NCBI GenBank assembly: GCA_001466705.2
Contig: LATX02000123.1
Coordinates: 682,001 to 746,000, forward strand
Source: Moniliophthora roreri
Lineage: Eukaryota; Basidiomycota; Agaricomycetes; Agaricales; Marasmiaceae
Direction of reading: 5' to 3'
DNA: 64,000 bases
The notes under the pieces were generated by a model. It saw only the letters and a list, made by a program, of their open reading frames with translations. It had not been told where the DNA came from and ran no database searches. Each line of letters begins with the position of its first letter. The first letter of the stretch is position 1. Shown one piece after another: positions 1-12,012 of this stretch. The position numbers and the translations under genes are program-made.

Positions 1-741
1 GGAAGAAGCTCAAGCAGTCATACGAGTATGAGATTTCGTTCAAGGGCCTCAGCTCTTCCGAGAACATCTGGTTGCCTCGTGATGAGCTCATCAAGCGCGG
101 TTTTGAGAAGGCAAGTATTCCGTTACCATGGTATTGGTTACCATTCTGACGAGTGCACTTATCAACAGAAAGTCATTGAGGTCGACACCCGTGAGGCTCA
201 ACGTCTCGGTCTTCTCCGTCCTCTCGTTCGCCGCGAGATTGAGAAGCACTTCGCTGACTTCGGTCTCGAGCCCGAGTTCGTCTCCCACAACACCATGAGA
301 GGTCTCTCCGGTGGTCAGAAGGTCAAGATTGTCCTTGGTGCTGCCACCTGGCGTCGTCCCCACGTCATCTGTCTCGATGAACCTACCAACTACCTTGACA
401 GAGAGTCTCTCGCTGCTCTTATTGAAGCACTCAAGGTCTTCGAAGGTGGTGTCCTCATCATCACCCACAACAGGGACTTCTCCGAGTCACTCTGCAAGGA
501 AGTCTGGGCCATGCGTGATGGACGTCTCGAAGCCTCCGGCCACAACTGGGTTGAGGGTCAAGGTTCTGGTCCTCGTATCGACAAGAAGGATGGTGAGGAT
601 GAGGATCAATACGATGCTATGGGCAACAAGGTCGAAAACAAGAAGGCAAAGAAGCTCACTTCTTCTGAGGCTCGTAAGCTCAAGAAGGAGAGGATGGCAA
701 GGAAGAAGAGGGGCGAGGAAGTCACTGACGACGAGCTCTAA
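1..741 (+). CDS. YEF3: Translation elongation factor 3 (EF3), C-terminal part
   Basis: This is the 3' end of the fungal ABC-type ribosome factor EF3, which uses ATP to help release deacylated tRNA from the ribosomal E site. The visible part covers the end of the chromodomain-like insertion and the second ABC cassette: signature [16 protein letters not shown], Walker [14 protein letters not shown], then the H-loop IIITH-type segment LIITHNRDF. The tail has the expected [15 protein letters not shown] block and a Lys-rich end. The order and wording match yeast EF3 closely. The 5' end lies outside the window. Exon 1..110 joins 169..741 across a 58-nt intron that begins GCAAGT instead of GT; both the frame and the EF3 match require it. 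Stop is TAA at 739-741. Confidence 0.95.
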   Translation, partial: GRSSSSHTSMRFRSRASALPRTSGCLVMSSSSAVLRRQVFRYHGIGYHSDECTYQQKVIEVDTREAQRLGLLRPLVRREIEKHFADFGLEPEFVSHNTMRGLSGGQKVKIVLGAATWRRPHVICLDEPTNYLDRESLAALIEALKVFEGGVLIITHNRDFSESLCKEVWAMRDGRLEASGHNWVEGQGSGPRIDKKDGEDEDQYDAMGNKVENKKAKKLTSSEARKLKKERMARKKRGEEVTDDEL

Positions 742-2600
742 ACGATGTCCCCATCGTTTTGCTTGTTTCTTTTCTTTCGTGGATTTCCTTGTTCTATGGC
801 ACTACCTCTTTCGTATCCTCATGCACTCTACTCGTGTCTTCTTATGTCTGTAATGTGACGATATGTACGACCTTTATATTCATGACTGTACGCATTCATA
901 CATGCCATACGCAATCGTATAATCTACTTGATTTTGATTCTTGAACATTGCGTGAAGTGACCTCTGAACAACGTTACTGACTTTGTAAGGGTGTGGTCAC
1001 TTCAAGTTTCCTTCCTCAATCCACGACCCAACCTCAATCCTGATTTATGCTGCCCGCGGTGAACATGACCGGCAAGCGACTACATTGGTCTGTTTTGGTA
1101 CGTTCAACGCGCTCAAATCAAGCCACCGATGTGTTTCGAAATAAATCCGGATGCATTAGTCCATTTTACTCATCATTGGGTACGTGACAGCCCGTCTTTT
1201 CCGTCCTCATGTTGTTTCGCTTTTCCTCTTCACACAAAATGTCTACTAGAGGTCATGCACCCGGAGTGGAAGGAATGGGGATATTGTCTGCTGGTTTACT
1301 GGTTCCGCTTGACACATTGAGCGCATGAATGAAAATGTCCAACGTCCCTCTAGGCGCTGACAATTGGCTGACGCTGACCGCATCAGCAAATCACCGCACC
1401 GATTCCTATTGGATGGTACTTTGAACAGACCGCCAATGGTATCCCAACCATCAACCTCCGATCCATGTATCACAAGCGGAAATAGATGAGATCAGTCATG
1501 ATGCACCAAAGGTCTTTGCACGAATGTCGTCCCGGGTGCAGGTATTGAGTTATGGAGGTGGATCGGTCGTTGGAAGAAGATACGTTTTCTGTTTTCCGTT
1601 TTGGTCGCATTTTGGTGAATGGGATCCATTAGGTACTGTAGGTGCTTCTATCCGAATGAAAAATCCACATTGCAAGGCACACTCACCTCGTTTCAACAAA
1701 GAGCCGATGGACAATAGTCCATTTCGTGTTCCGGCGTTGCTTTTGATCCATGAGTCACAGCTGCTGACAACTGCTCTGACAACCTCAATCTCTCGCCCTC
1801 ACAATCCCCATTTTGCCGCGAATTGCTGCAGCCACGAGTAGCCTGAGTATCGACTCATGCACCCTCGGTCCCCAACTTCGGTGAGAAAGGGCTTCGCGTC
1901 GCTTAGCTTCGTCGCTTCTTCTCTTGAATCAGTTCCTTAATTTTGGATAAATTTGATGAACAAACGGGGAAAACCATAGCGGAGGTGAAATGCCGCGTCT
2001 CGCGTTGAAATTCAACCGTGAACCTCAAGCCTGGGTAGCCAGAACGAGTAACCATCTCCCTCGAACCAAGGGTCGAAAGTTGACTGCTTCTTTTCACGGC
2101 AAAAGCAAACCTCTCCGTGTGGTAACGGGTCTCGATCTCGGTTCTAGATGAAGTCTGCCACCGCCTAATACTGCTCTGTGCTTCGATGTTGGAGTTGTAG
2201 GTTCTCATCAACGTTTCCAGACTCGAACGAAAGCCATTCTCCATGTCACTCGGCAGGCATTCAAACGCTCCAATTTCACTTCCCTCCTGAACCCACTTCT
2301 TTTCTCGACGCTGTAGCTATTTGCGATAATAATGGAAATCATCGTGAATTCAGGCCGACGTCTCGAGTAAATCAGGCCAGCATGTAGCGGCGACAAGCAG
2401 TCGCAACTACTCTTACGACTTGCATGATATCAGCCCGAAACATAACTCAATTAATGGAACGTGCACCAGAGTTGAATTCATGTGGCCGCGCCGCATCACG
2501 TTATGGGCCTGTATTGGGCCTGCAATCCGTGACAGTTTGATCTGACAGTTTGGTTTGACGAGAAAGGGAGAAGAAATTTGCTTTGTGTTACGCACAGACC
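742..2600. other. Intergenic stretch, diverged duplicate of 5.8-6.6 kb
   Basis: No convincing gene is seen: the open frames are short, unsupported by splice sites and overlap each other. Parts of about 1650-2600 resemble the DNA upstream of the second hydrophobin, for example CCACATTGCAAGGCAC at about 1665 and 5860, and the stretch around 2220-2270 against 6415-6470. It is therefore probably the old upstream flank of a duplicated hydrophobin locus. Confidence 0.5.
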
Positions 2601-2619
2601 ACCTTGGAGGCCTTGGAGG

Positions 2620-2625
2620 TATAAA
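2620..2625 (+). promoter_or_regulatory. TATA box of hydrophobin 1
   Basis: TATAAA inside GGAGGTATAAAGG, 79 nt before the hydrophobin ATG. The same GGAGGTATAAA context precedes the second hydrophobin at 6630-6635. Confidence 0.7.
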
Positions 2626-2698
2626 GGTGAGTACTCGTTACTCTCATTCTTCAGTCGAACACCCAGTTCAACTACAGCCTTTCAGCACTCTCTTCGCC

Positions 2699-3178
2699 AT
2701 GTACAAAGCCATCGTCCTCTTCTTCTTGTCCTTCACACTCCTTGCGGCCGCCTTGCCCACTGAGCCCGCTTCTCAGTGCAACACTGGCCCTGTCCAGTGC
2801 TGCAACAGCGTTAGTTCGGTACGTCTGTTCATATCTGTTTCCGAGTGCTCTTGCTAATCCTTGCTTTCTTAGTCCTCTGACCCTGTGACCAGCTTGGTTC
2901 TTGCACTTTTGGGCGTCGTCGTTCAGGGTATCAACGTCCCTATGTAAGTTCTGGCCATGTTCAAAGTCCGGACGCGTCTGATGTCCCAATAGCGGTCTCA
3001 CTTGCAACCCGATCACTGTCATTGGCGCTGGTGCCAACTCTTGCACTGCTCAAACCGTCTGCTGCTCGAACAACTCCTTCGTAAGTGACACTACCTTATT
3101 TCAAAGACAATTCTAATGGCTTTCCTTTAGAACGGTCTCATTGCCGTTGGCTGCACCCCCATCAACATCAACCTCTAA
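2699..3178 (+). CDS. Class I hydrophobin, copy 1
   Basis: Small secreted amphipathic protein that self-assembles at air-water interfaces and coats hyphae and spores. The model joins 2699..2818, 2873..2943, 2993..3080 and 3131..3178, giving 108 aa with all exon phases consistent. It begins with a hydrophobic signal peptide ([20 protein letters not shown]). Eight cysteines follow in the order C, CC, C, C, CC, C, with a long gap between the CC pair and C4, as is typical of class I rather than class II. The protein ends soon after the last Cys (GCTPININL). The three introns are 49-54 nt with GT-AG ends. A near-identical paralogue lies at 6717. The larger antisense frame over this locus is a shadow. 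Confidence 0.95.
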
Positions 3179-3498
3179 AGTGCAGCACTTTGGCGCGGTT
3201 CTTAACAGTTTACGGACAATGAGATACTGGGACAACTGTTCGATTTTGTGGACCACGGTATAACGTTGCTTGTGTATACGGTAGTCTACTTTTTCTTCAA
3301 TGATTCCGGATTTTCCAATATTCCAACTTGAGCGCTACCTTAAGGCCGAGCAGCCCGAGTGACGTTGACAGAAATCACATGGATCTCATACGATCCCAAA
3401 GCGTCTTCCTCCTTGGACTTCCACTATTCAGCTAACCTCTGGCCTACTCAAAGGCAGTCGTGACAGGCAGTACAGCATCAAAACGCCAGTCTACTTTC

Positions 3499-4615
3499 AT
3501 GTCTCCCACCGCATATACCAATGTCCACCGCGGCACCCACGAACGATCGGCTTCTCTGAACAGTTTCTGGGCCTGTTTTGCTCTGTTCTTTGTGGCTGCC
3601 ATTGTCACATTAGTTACATTCTATGCCATTCACAGCTGCTACCGTTCTGCGAGAGTCGATGAGGGACCAAGTATTAGGAAAACTGTCGAAGCAGCGGATG
3701 AAAAAGCGGGAGTAGACGACCACCAGGACACTATCAGACGCGTCAAATGGAGATTCTTTCGCGGTACCTTCTCTAAGACCAGGAAGAAGACGAGGGTAAG
3801 TCGATTGATTATGGGTCCACGGTATTCCTGGTATTTAATCGGCTTAGAATTCGATGACACGCCCGTTCTACCTCTCCACTACATCTCTCATCAGTTCACG
3901 CTCGCCTAATCTCAGCTCGGCCTCTCTTCCTACTTCACCTCATCTCTCGCCAATTCCTACATCCTATGATCCTACTCGTGACCCAAGCACACCACCGTTA
4001 ACCTTTGACCGCAACAATATCCCTTTCTTCGTTCCCCCAGAACAACTTGCCGAGTTACCCGTCGATCCAAAGCTTGCGCCGATAGGCGGATCTTTCGAGT
4101 TCATTACACCTCCGAGTTCACCGGTTGTCCTCTCTTCTGAAGCAGAGACCATTCCTGGCAGAAAAAGTTTACCTTCTTACCGTAGTTCAAGTACACCACC
4201 CACATCAAACCACACTTCTTCACAGCCACGACTTCCACGACGTACTACTGGTGGCTATTCCGTAACAACAGGAGTTTCTAATCCTCATTCATATGAGAAT
4301 ACCCAGCCACTGCCAGTCAACCATCGTCGACACTCTTCCCAAATCGCATACAACAAAACAGCTTCACCATCAAGAAAAATCATCTCGATATCCATATCTG
4401 CCAATCGTCAGCTTCTTTCTTCCGCCTCGAACGCGGGCGCCTGCCCTCCACCTAAACCTGTGAAGAAGTTTGTCTGGGCTGAACGAACCCTGAAGGAACA
4501 GGAGGTCCAGAACGCTAGGAGGAATCGAAGAAGATCGCAGACGTACTCTTTTGGCACGGGAAATGGCAGGTTCAAGCTTCTTGATGAGAATGGCTTCTCG
4601 TATGCTGTCGTATGA
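3499..4615 (+). CDS. Single-pass membrane protein of unknown function
   Basis: No family is recognised. Exons 3499..3795 and 3848..4615 are joined across a 52-nt GTAAGT...TTAG intron in phase 0, giving 354 aa. The ATG at 3499 is preferred because the frame upstream starts only with GTG. Residues about 20-46 form one strong membrane helix (FWACFALFFVAAIVTLVTFY). A charged stretch follows, then a long Ser/Thr/Pro-rich, low-complexity tail with many SP and TP sites and a basic patch (ARRNRRRSQ) near the C terminus. No clear signal peptide is seen, so the topology is uncertain. The gene sits between the two hydrophobins and was not duplicated with them. Confidence 0.7.
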
Positions 4616-6600
4616 TTTTACTCCTCACGATCAGCAAATACATTTGCTGACCATGGCTGGTATTAGGGAAGGTGTGTCTCCTTACGATATAGTCCGAGAT
4701 GTGCCCTAATCGGTTGGTTCGAAGCTCCGAGACCAAGAGGCTGTGATCGAAGAAAATCTACGACTTTTCGTGGTTTTTTATGCGCCGATACAATGATCCT
4801 AGTAAATACTGCTGCTACATACACGAAGTTTATGACAGGGGGTTGTACGGAATTGGAAGTTGAACAGAGATGATCTATCTATCTATCTATCTTTCCTTCC
4901 GTCAGTCCTGCCATCATCCTCCTCCTGCACCACGTTCTGTTTCTGTTTTTTCTCGACAAGACCGGGCTCTTTTCATCTCTCCGTCCAATAGCAAGTGCCC
5001 AGCAACCTGCGAGCCGAAGAGCGCGCACGCTGTAGTTTTGACACTAAAGCTCGGTCTCGTCTCCCTTCCTGTCGCACATCTTCACTGACTGATCCAATCA
5101 AGCCACTGACAGCTAAAACTCCATGGAATAGATTTTATTACACGATTTTTAACTCTTTAACTCTGCAGCTAGCTGTATTAGCTCCGTAGACACCTGTCTT
5201 CTTTGTATGGAATGTTGGTCTCTACTTCAGGCTCTTGAAGAAAACTCCGTTGGACTTGGCACATCGGGGAAGGGAGGGTTACACAGGGATGTAATAGTAC
5301 CCGGCCATGGCCGCGAATGAAAGGTGTCGTCTTCAACTCAGTATGTTACACTGAATTCAGTTGGTTAATCAATGGTTATGAATCATCAATGCATCAGGTG
5401 TCAACTGGACAAATCAATCGTTTGTTTGACGTTCCGCGTAACAGTTCCTATTGGACAAACACCCCCGTAATGGTACCCAATGAAACTTGTTCCGTGCACC
5501 AAGCTTTTTGTGGAGGTTATAACGAATAGCGATTAGCTTGAGGGGACAGCTATGACAAGGAAAGCGTAATGTCCATAAACACCGACGTCCTATCAGGCTC
5601 TTGCTTTGGGTTAGAATGATCATTCGATGACGCTGAAATTGGAGCGCGTTCGCGTCCTCATGTGAAACTGTATCAGAAACTTCGAGAGGGTGGCGTGACG
5701 GGTGCAACTGTCGATGTTTTGGTAGCGAATACTCAGTCGGGCGCCAAGGTTTATTTTCCGGTTTCATCGTACGATAGTCAATTGAACAGATGCTTTTTTC
5801 ACATAGGTACTTCGGTTCTTTGGTTTGTTGTATTTTCGGAATTCAATCACTGAAAAAAACCACATTGCAAGGCACCAAGACGACTGGAATTAGCTCTTAG
5901 CCTGGACTCGGCATTTGGTGAAGGTATGACCCATTTTTTCCTTCACAGAAGTTTGATTGCCTCCTTCAACACCGCTGGGAATCACAGCTGGGAATCTGGG
6001 TCGACGGAACCCTTCAATTTTGATGCTAAGCACTTAATTTGAAGGCCTCAAGCCTGTTTTTGTGAGCGATCCAGCGGCACCAAGCTTTGCGTGTCATGAC
6101 CGGGTTCATATTTGAATGGTCAGTTCCTTAATCTTGATGAACTATCGAAATGCCGTGGATTTGACACATCCGAGGATTGTATGGAAGTCGGTAAGTTCCA
6201 GAAAGATCTATATGTGGGGTTGGCAATCCCATATCGAGATTATTCAAAGCGCCGAGTCTCGTCTACCTGCTCCGACTTTAGGGGGGGACAACAAGGCAGC
6301 CACACTTTTCACCGCTTAGACTCACGATGAAACAGAGCAAGCGGGGCCTCGATCCAAGTTCTAGACGGAGCCTTCGAGCGCATATCACTCTTCTTCTACA
6401 CATCCATCATTTTCGGATTCGGAAGACATTCATTCTTCATGTCATCCCGCAGACGTTGCAATTACGCCTCTTTCTTCTCAGGCTTGACGTAAAGTCATAC
6501 CAGAGTTGAAGTTCCTGTGGCTGGCCGCACTATTATTCGTGAAACCAAAACCAGGATCTCAACATGACATGGCCGTAATTATACCGGAAAAAATATCGCA
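4616..6600. other. Intergenic stretch before hydrophobin 2
   Basis: No supportable gene. It contains a short ATCT tandem repeat at about 4872-4893. About 5850-6600 is a diverged copy of the flank upstream of hydrophobin 1. Confidence 0.5.
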
Positions 6601-6629
6601 AATACAGCACGCGCGAACCATCCTGGAGG

Positions 6630-6635
6630 TATAAA
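6630..6635 (+). promoter_or_regulatory. TATA box of hydrophobin 2
   Basis: TATAAA in GGAGGTATAAAAG, 87 nt before the ATG, in the same context as at hydrophobin 1. Confidence 0.7.
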
Positions 6636-6716
6636 AGTTGAGTAATTTCTGCTCTGTTTCTTCAGTCGAACACCCCAGTTCAGCTACAGCAGTCTTTCAG
6701 CAGCCTCCTCTTCGCC

Positions 6717-7202
6717 ATGTACAAAGCCGTCGTCTTCTTCTTCTTGTCCTTCACACTCCTTGCGGCCGCCTTGCCTGGTGGCCCGCCATCCGGTGGTCAA
6801 TGCAACACTGGCCCCATCCAGTGCTGCAACAGCGTTCAGTCGGTACGTCTGTTCATCTCTGTTTCCGAGTGCTCTTGCTAATCCTTGCTTTCTTAGTCCT
6901 CTGACCCTGCGACCAGCTTGCTTCTTGGACTTTTGGGCGTCGTTCTTCAGGGTATCAACGTCCCTATGTAAGTTCTGGCCATGTTCAAAGTCCGGACGCG
7001 TCTGATGTCCCAATAGCGGTCTCACTTGCAACCCGATCACTGTCATCGGCGCTGGTGGCAACTCTTGCACTGCTCAAACCGTCTGCTGCGAGAACAACAA
7101 CTTCGTAAGTGACACTACCTTATTTCGAAGACAATTCTAATGGCTTTCCTTTAGAACGGTGTCGTTGCCGTTGGCTGCACCCCCATCAACATCAACCTCT
7201 AA
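6717..7202 (+). CDS. Class I hydrophobin, copy 2
   Basis: Paralogue of the hydrophobin at 2699 with the same four-exon structure: 6717..6842, 6897..6967, 7017..7104 and 7155..7202, 110 aa. It has a signal peptide ([20 protein letters not shown]) and the eight-Cys class I pattern. Relative to copy 1 it carries a two-residue Gly-rich extension before the first Cys and a few substitutions such as CCENNNF for CCSNNSF. Introns 1, 2 and 3 differ from those of copy 1 by only about one, zero and one base, although the DNA upstream is strongly diverged. It is presumably secreted and cell-wall or surface active like its partner. Confidence 0.95.
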
Positions 7203-7514
7203 GGGTGGGATGACGGCGCTTTGGTCAAAATGGTTCACGGATAACGGTTTTCGGCTCATTCCTTTTGGTATTATTTCGGGTATCTTGTCGACCACGATGT
7301 AACGTTGCTTGTAATATCGTTGTCTACATTTTCTCTTGAATTATTCTGTTTGTGAATGGCATGAGTTCCACAGCCACTTGAACTGCGCAGTGGGACTCGG
7401 TGACTGTTAGTGACGTCGATTCCCCCGGACCGGGTCGAAAGCTGTCCATTGACTTGGCGTTGAGTTGTAACTTACATGAACTAGGCAACTCCTTTCACTT
7501 TACTACCAACAACC

Positions 7515-9168
7515 ATGTCCCGCGATGCATTTTTGATGCTCAGCCTCCCCAACTGTACTCTGAGAACGCCAGCTTCCACAGAAATTGGTGTCCTTGCATT
7601 GGAATGCGTCACTCTTCCCCCATCGGCAAAAGCCATCTACAATCGTGACGTTTTCCTGGTTCTCCGTGTCAACTCCTTGGAGGTACCCCTCGATCCCACT
7701 CGAACACTCCTTTTGATGGAATCGAGTGCCGGGCGAACTTATGTTTTCTATGGGACAGAGACAGATCCGACGGATGTGACGCTAGTCGTCGCTTACTCTG
7801 TCTACCACGACGCTGCACTTCCCGAGGATTTGGAGACCTTTGATAGCATTCTAGCGCAGTATGCGAATTTCCAAGTCGCTGGAGGTGCCTCAGAACCTCC
7901 TTCACCTGCCAATGAGAAGAGTGGTGGACTTCCAATTGTTCCTGCAAGTGGGTTAAAGAATGAGGATATGCGAGGTCATTTGGTGTTGATGAACGAAGAT
8001 ACTGGAGAGATCGTAGGAGAAGTTGACAAGCGTATTACGGTCAGGGAAGATCCCCACTTGTCGGAGAAGGGACACGAGAACGATCCTGTGGTTATCGAAA
8101 TTCCTGATGATGCATCTCCAGACGAGGAGACTGCAATCGAAGCGTTCGCTCGAAATATACCTCCAGATCAACAGAACTGGATGACAACGTCTGCGTCTTT
8201 GGTTAGGTACGTTGCATGGTGTTCAGATGTGTCTGTTAAACCTTCTGAACTTGTAATTTTCTAGTCACGCTATATCCGGGACGACCAATCTCCTCGTACG
8301 AGTGATATCTGGAGCATCCAACTATTATATTTCACACTCCCAACCATCGCCACACCATAGTTCCACCAACCTAGCTCGTAGCGGTGACGCCTCTGGCTCC
8401 TCTACCCCTCCACCACCACCACCTCCACGAGCACTTGTCTTCCTCACATCCGAAAAAACGCGCAAGAATCTCGCAAAGGTCCAAACCGTCAGCACTCAAG
8501 CTGCCAAAGTCAGTGGAAAGACTATAGCTATCATTGACGACATAATCTACCGCGCCATCAATGGTAAAGAAAAGTCATCGAAAGGAAAGGGAACTACGTC
8601 GACTTTGGCTGCTCCAGTACCGCAGTCGGGTACCAATAGCGGACGTACATCGCCTGCTCCACCACCCTACACAAGTCAGGTTAACCTCGCAGCAGGTGGA
8701 AACAATAAACCACCACTACCTCCTCGTGCCAGTGGTTCAACAGTACCGTTGAACCGCTCCAACTCCCCGAATCCAGCACCGCCACCTCCACTTCCACCCA
8801 GGAAACTTGGATTCAAAGGTCGGATTATCTTGTCGGCCGATCTTATTCTGTCCACAATAGATGAGTCGACGAAGAAGTTGATAAATGTCGGGGCTGATAG
8901 TGCAACTGCTATCGTTCAACACAAGTAAGCAGGTTTGAATCTCCCTGACTTGATACTCAATTCGCGTTGTAGATATGGTACAGAAGCGGCGCAAACGTCT
9001 ACGATCATGGGCAATACCGCGCGTAATATCGGTTTGGTGTATATCGATGTGAGAGGTGTGGGGAGGAAGGCTCTGATCAAGAGGGCCGGAAAGCAATATG
9101 TCAAGAGCAGGTTTTCGTCTAGACACAAGGAAGCTGCAGCACAGGGACAGGCGCAAGAGAAAAATTAA
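7515..9168 (+). CDS. Senescence/spartin-domain protein
   Basis: The model joins 7515..8206, 8265..8924 and 8973..9168, 515 aa, all phases consistent. The C-terminal half resembles the plant-senescence/spartin domain (Pfam Senescence): a Gly-rich start (SHAISGTTNLLVRVISGAS), paired Gly/Ala-rich helices (AAKVSGKTIAIIDDIIYRAI), then GADSATAIVQHKYG and the closing IGLVYIDVRGVGRKALIK. In animals and plants this domain associates with lipid droplets and membranes. Proline-rich low-complexity linkers (about residues 265-280 and 345-420) interrupt the domain. The N-terminal ~240 residues look globular and are otherwise unrecognised. It converges on the ITFG1-like gene, with 164 nt between the stops. 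Domain assignment is by eye. Confidence 0.75.
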
Positions 9169-9332
9169 GGTGTTGTTTGATACCAATTACTCAAGGAACG
9201 GACTGTATTATTACTAACCCCAATCGCTCATTATACACGGACGAAAAGACTATTCTACTAGGTATCACCGAGAACTCGGTATGAATATCGTACACAAATG
9301 CATGTACCCAAGATACCCTCCTCCGAATCGAA

Positions 9333-11913
9333 TCACAGCGCATCAAAGTTTATACGATGCGAAGCCCGTCGTCTCTCCAGTTCGTCTTCCCGCTACATGA
9401 GATGGGGTGATTAGTACAGTTCGATGCAACGGCAGGGTTGAAGATTACACACCTTCTCGTTCAAATGCAACACAAACACAATGATTGCCAACACCACAGT
9501 CCCAATAATTACCGTCAACGTGACCCACGTAATCCACTCTCCCGGTCTCAAAAACAGTTCCTTCTTCCAATCACCCCCCTGGCCTCCTTCCCTTGGAGAA
9601 ACAACCAACTTGGAATTGGGAATAACGCCCTCCATGTTGATAAAGTGCTCTGGAGAATGGATCGTTGTTCCAACAAAGAGATTTTCAATGTAGTTATTCG
9701 TACGTCCCAGTCCAAAGAAGCTGTAGGGAGATTGGAGAGAGTGATATGCTGTTTGTGGGAGTTGCGCTACTTGGGCGGCGGAACGACGCCCAGAGGTGTC
9801 GAGGACAGTGTATTTGTAAGATGCTCCAGAGTAGCTGACGCCGAAAGGCTAGTGGGATACATATGCATTAGTGAACCACAGTCGGGAGAAGGAGAGGAGG
9901 TTTACATGGTACTTTTGCCCATTGTCAGTATAACACCACCCATTATCACATGCACCATTCAGTACTATAATCCGTTATGCATCAGTGGTTGCAGAGACTA
10001 ACAAATCGAAACAAGAACTTGAAAACTCACCAATCGCCTTTAAAAAGAACGCATCCCAATAAAAGTTGTTCTGCACAAACATAATATTCCCATTTTCCAT
10101 AGTTTCTCCAGCCCTCTGAACCATAATATCCAATGTCCCATCTTCATCCATATCGATAAAACTGACACTTCGTGCGTCGGTGATGCTGTCCAATGAGTGT
10201 ACGCCCTTGATGGCGACTTTGAATCCACGTCGGCCGCTTCCGTCCGGGTTGCACCCCGCAACATCTTTTCCGCAGGGAACAGAGTAGATGAGTCTAGGGA
10301 TGTTGCCTTTGAGGGTAGCTGAGATCAGGAGGATGTCGGGGAAGCCATCTAGATTTGCGTCTCCGAGTTTGAGTGCAAGAGGTATCGGGGGGTTGGTCAT
10401 GGCATCAGCGACTAAAAGACCGGGTTCGGGAGTAGTTTGTATGATTGAACCAAGGGGTATTCTGACGAACGACTAGAGGAGTAGTTGGATCAAGGTAGAG
10501 GTACGAAGACAAAGGAAGACGCACGTCACTCGTTTCAGAGAGGTCGAATTTGAAGGAGTTGTCCGCTATACACAGATTCTCCGGCGACCGACATAACTTG
10601 GCGCCTTTCTGAACGAGAGCCTCTGCTGTACATAGTGGGAGCTGGTGATTGTAGGCAATGTTGATGTAACAATCCTGGCCTACACCGACAGAGGTGGTAA
10701 CTGATCTGCACGTGGGGAATACGAGATCGATGGTTCCGTCGCGGTCTGGCCAAGGGTTAGCATAATTGTGTGAAATAGGGTCTGGAAGCGACTTACCCAT
10801 GTCGGCGAGAGAGATTTGTTGAGTTCCTATAGGTAACGGTTGTTCTAGTGCGAGAGTGAATCCATCCGCCTTGTTATTGATCCATATCTGAAAGTATTTG
10901 CCACCATGTCCGTCGTCGCAAACCAAGAACACGTCTGGGGACGTATATCAGACTGGGAAGACAATAGACGTGGAATCCATCTCACCCGCAAGACAGTCCC
11001 CATTAAGGTCGACTACAGCGTTACTGTGAGGGTTTGCTAGTTTGCATTGGTTACCATGGAATGGAGGGTCCATGCTAGAATGGAATGATCATCATCGGCG
11101 GGGGGAACACGTCCGAAATGTTAAACCACCAACACTTTGAACAACGGTGAACGAGATTCTGAGGCATTCCAGACATTTTGCCAGACTTGAAACCTATTTC
11201 TTGGCTCCGCTTCTGACGTTGGTGTCATGCCCAGTAAGTCAATCTTCATGTCCCCGTCCAAGTCGATTGGTATTGGTTGAGATTGCGAGGAGGAAGGCAA
11301 AGAAATGGCGCCGTCCACATCTTGAAAGACGGATTCTCAGTCAGACTGACGCAAAATATCAATAAGAGTGCTCACCGAAACCATTTCCAGGTAAAGCAGG
11401 ATACAAAGATAAAGCCAACTCTCCATTAGCACTCGGACTGCGGCTCATGACCAACAAGTCCAGCTTTCCGGAATGTGTAAAGTCCCCTGGAACAACATTG
11501 TAAACTTCATTCGAATGTCTTATCGAACCAGATTTGTCGAATCGAAAGTTTTCTGGTAAACGGTATTCGTTAACCAGTCGAAAGGTTGAAAGATTGCCAA
11601 ACGTGAATTCACCATGGTTCCACAGAAAGATGGATAATGTCCGGCGGTCTTCTTCGAGCATGAGTACATCTAAACTACAAAGAACACCTTGAATACAAAA
11701 TAAGATCATACTACTGCATTAGTAGACGTACAATTGGTCCCCATTGAAATCCCCAAACGCAATAGCTCTCTCTGCGGTTAGGCCCAACGAGCCAGCGTCA
11801 ACGAGTGAGTTACCCGAGAATCTTTTCGGTGGAAATGGCCATATCGCAGAGCAAGGAAGTATCAGAGATATCAATGACAGAGATACAGCTGCTTTGCACC
11901 GTTTCCGATGCAT
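9333..11913 (-). CDS. ITFG1/TIP-like FG-GAP repeat membrane protein
   Basis: Homologue of T-cell immunomodulatory protein (ITFG1), a type I membrane protein with an integrin-alpha-like beta-propeller. Ten exons, minus strand: 11913..11732, 11674..11376, 11320..11134, 11074..10986, 10934..10797, 10745..10525, 10472..10031, 9964..9906, 9848..9453, 9392..9333; 690 aa, with every phase closing. It has a signal peptide (residues 1-24) and FG-GAP/calcium-loop motifs AFGDFNGDQFLDVLML, DLDGDMKIDLLGM, DLNGDCLADVFLV, DRDGTIDLVFP, GDANLDGFPDILLI and DMDEDGTLDIMV. One C-terminal membrane helix (ITWVTLTVIIGTVVLAIIVF) precedes a short basic tail. The last intron is easy to miss: reading through it gives a false stop at 9411, while splicing restores the ITFG1-type tail ending HRINFDAL. 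Confidence 0.92.
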
Positions 11914-11930
11914 GATGGTGAGAGAACGAG

Positions 11931-11957
11931 GTCAAGGTCAAGGTCAAGGTCAAGGTA
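11931..11957. repeat. AAGGTC hexamer array
   Basis: Four to five tandem copies of the hexamer (GGTCAA register) about 20 nt upstream of the ITFG1-like start codon. It is either a simple slippage repeat or a leader/promoter element. Confidence 0.6.
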
Positions 11958-12012
11958 TGACGCGACGTCAAACTAAACCTTCGTTCTGACCACTATCATA
12001 GCGCTCTGGACT

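Noticed and set aside
2672..3046. 124-aa open frame antisense to hydrophobin 1 (similar 128-aa frame at 6684-7070)
   Set aside because: It runs through the introns of a well-supported hydrophobin and is explained by the duplicated sequence.
3460..3498. Extended N terminus of the membrane protein gene
   Set aside because: The frame begins with GTG, unlikely as a start in a eukaryote; ATG 3499 is used.
4872..4893. ATCT tandem repeat as a functional element
   Set aside because: Ordinary simple-sequence slippage; nothing links it to a gene.
9411..9635. Stop at 9411 as the end of the ITFG1-like gene
   Set aside because: It lies in a GTGTGT...GTAG intron; splicing restores the conserved ITFG1-type tail ending at 9333.
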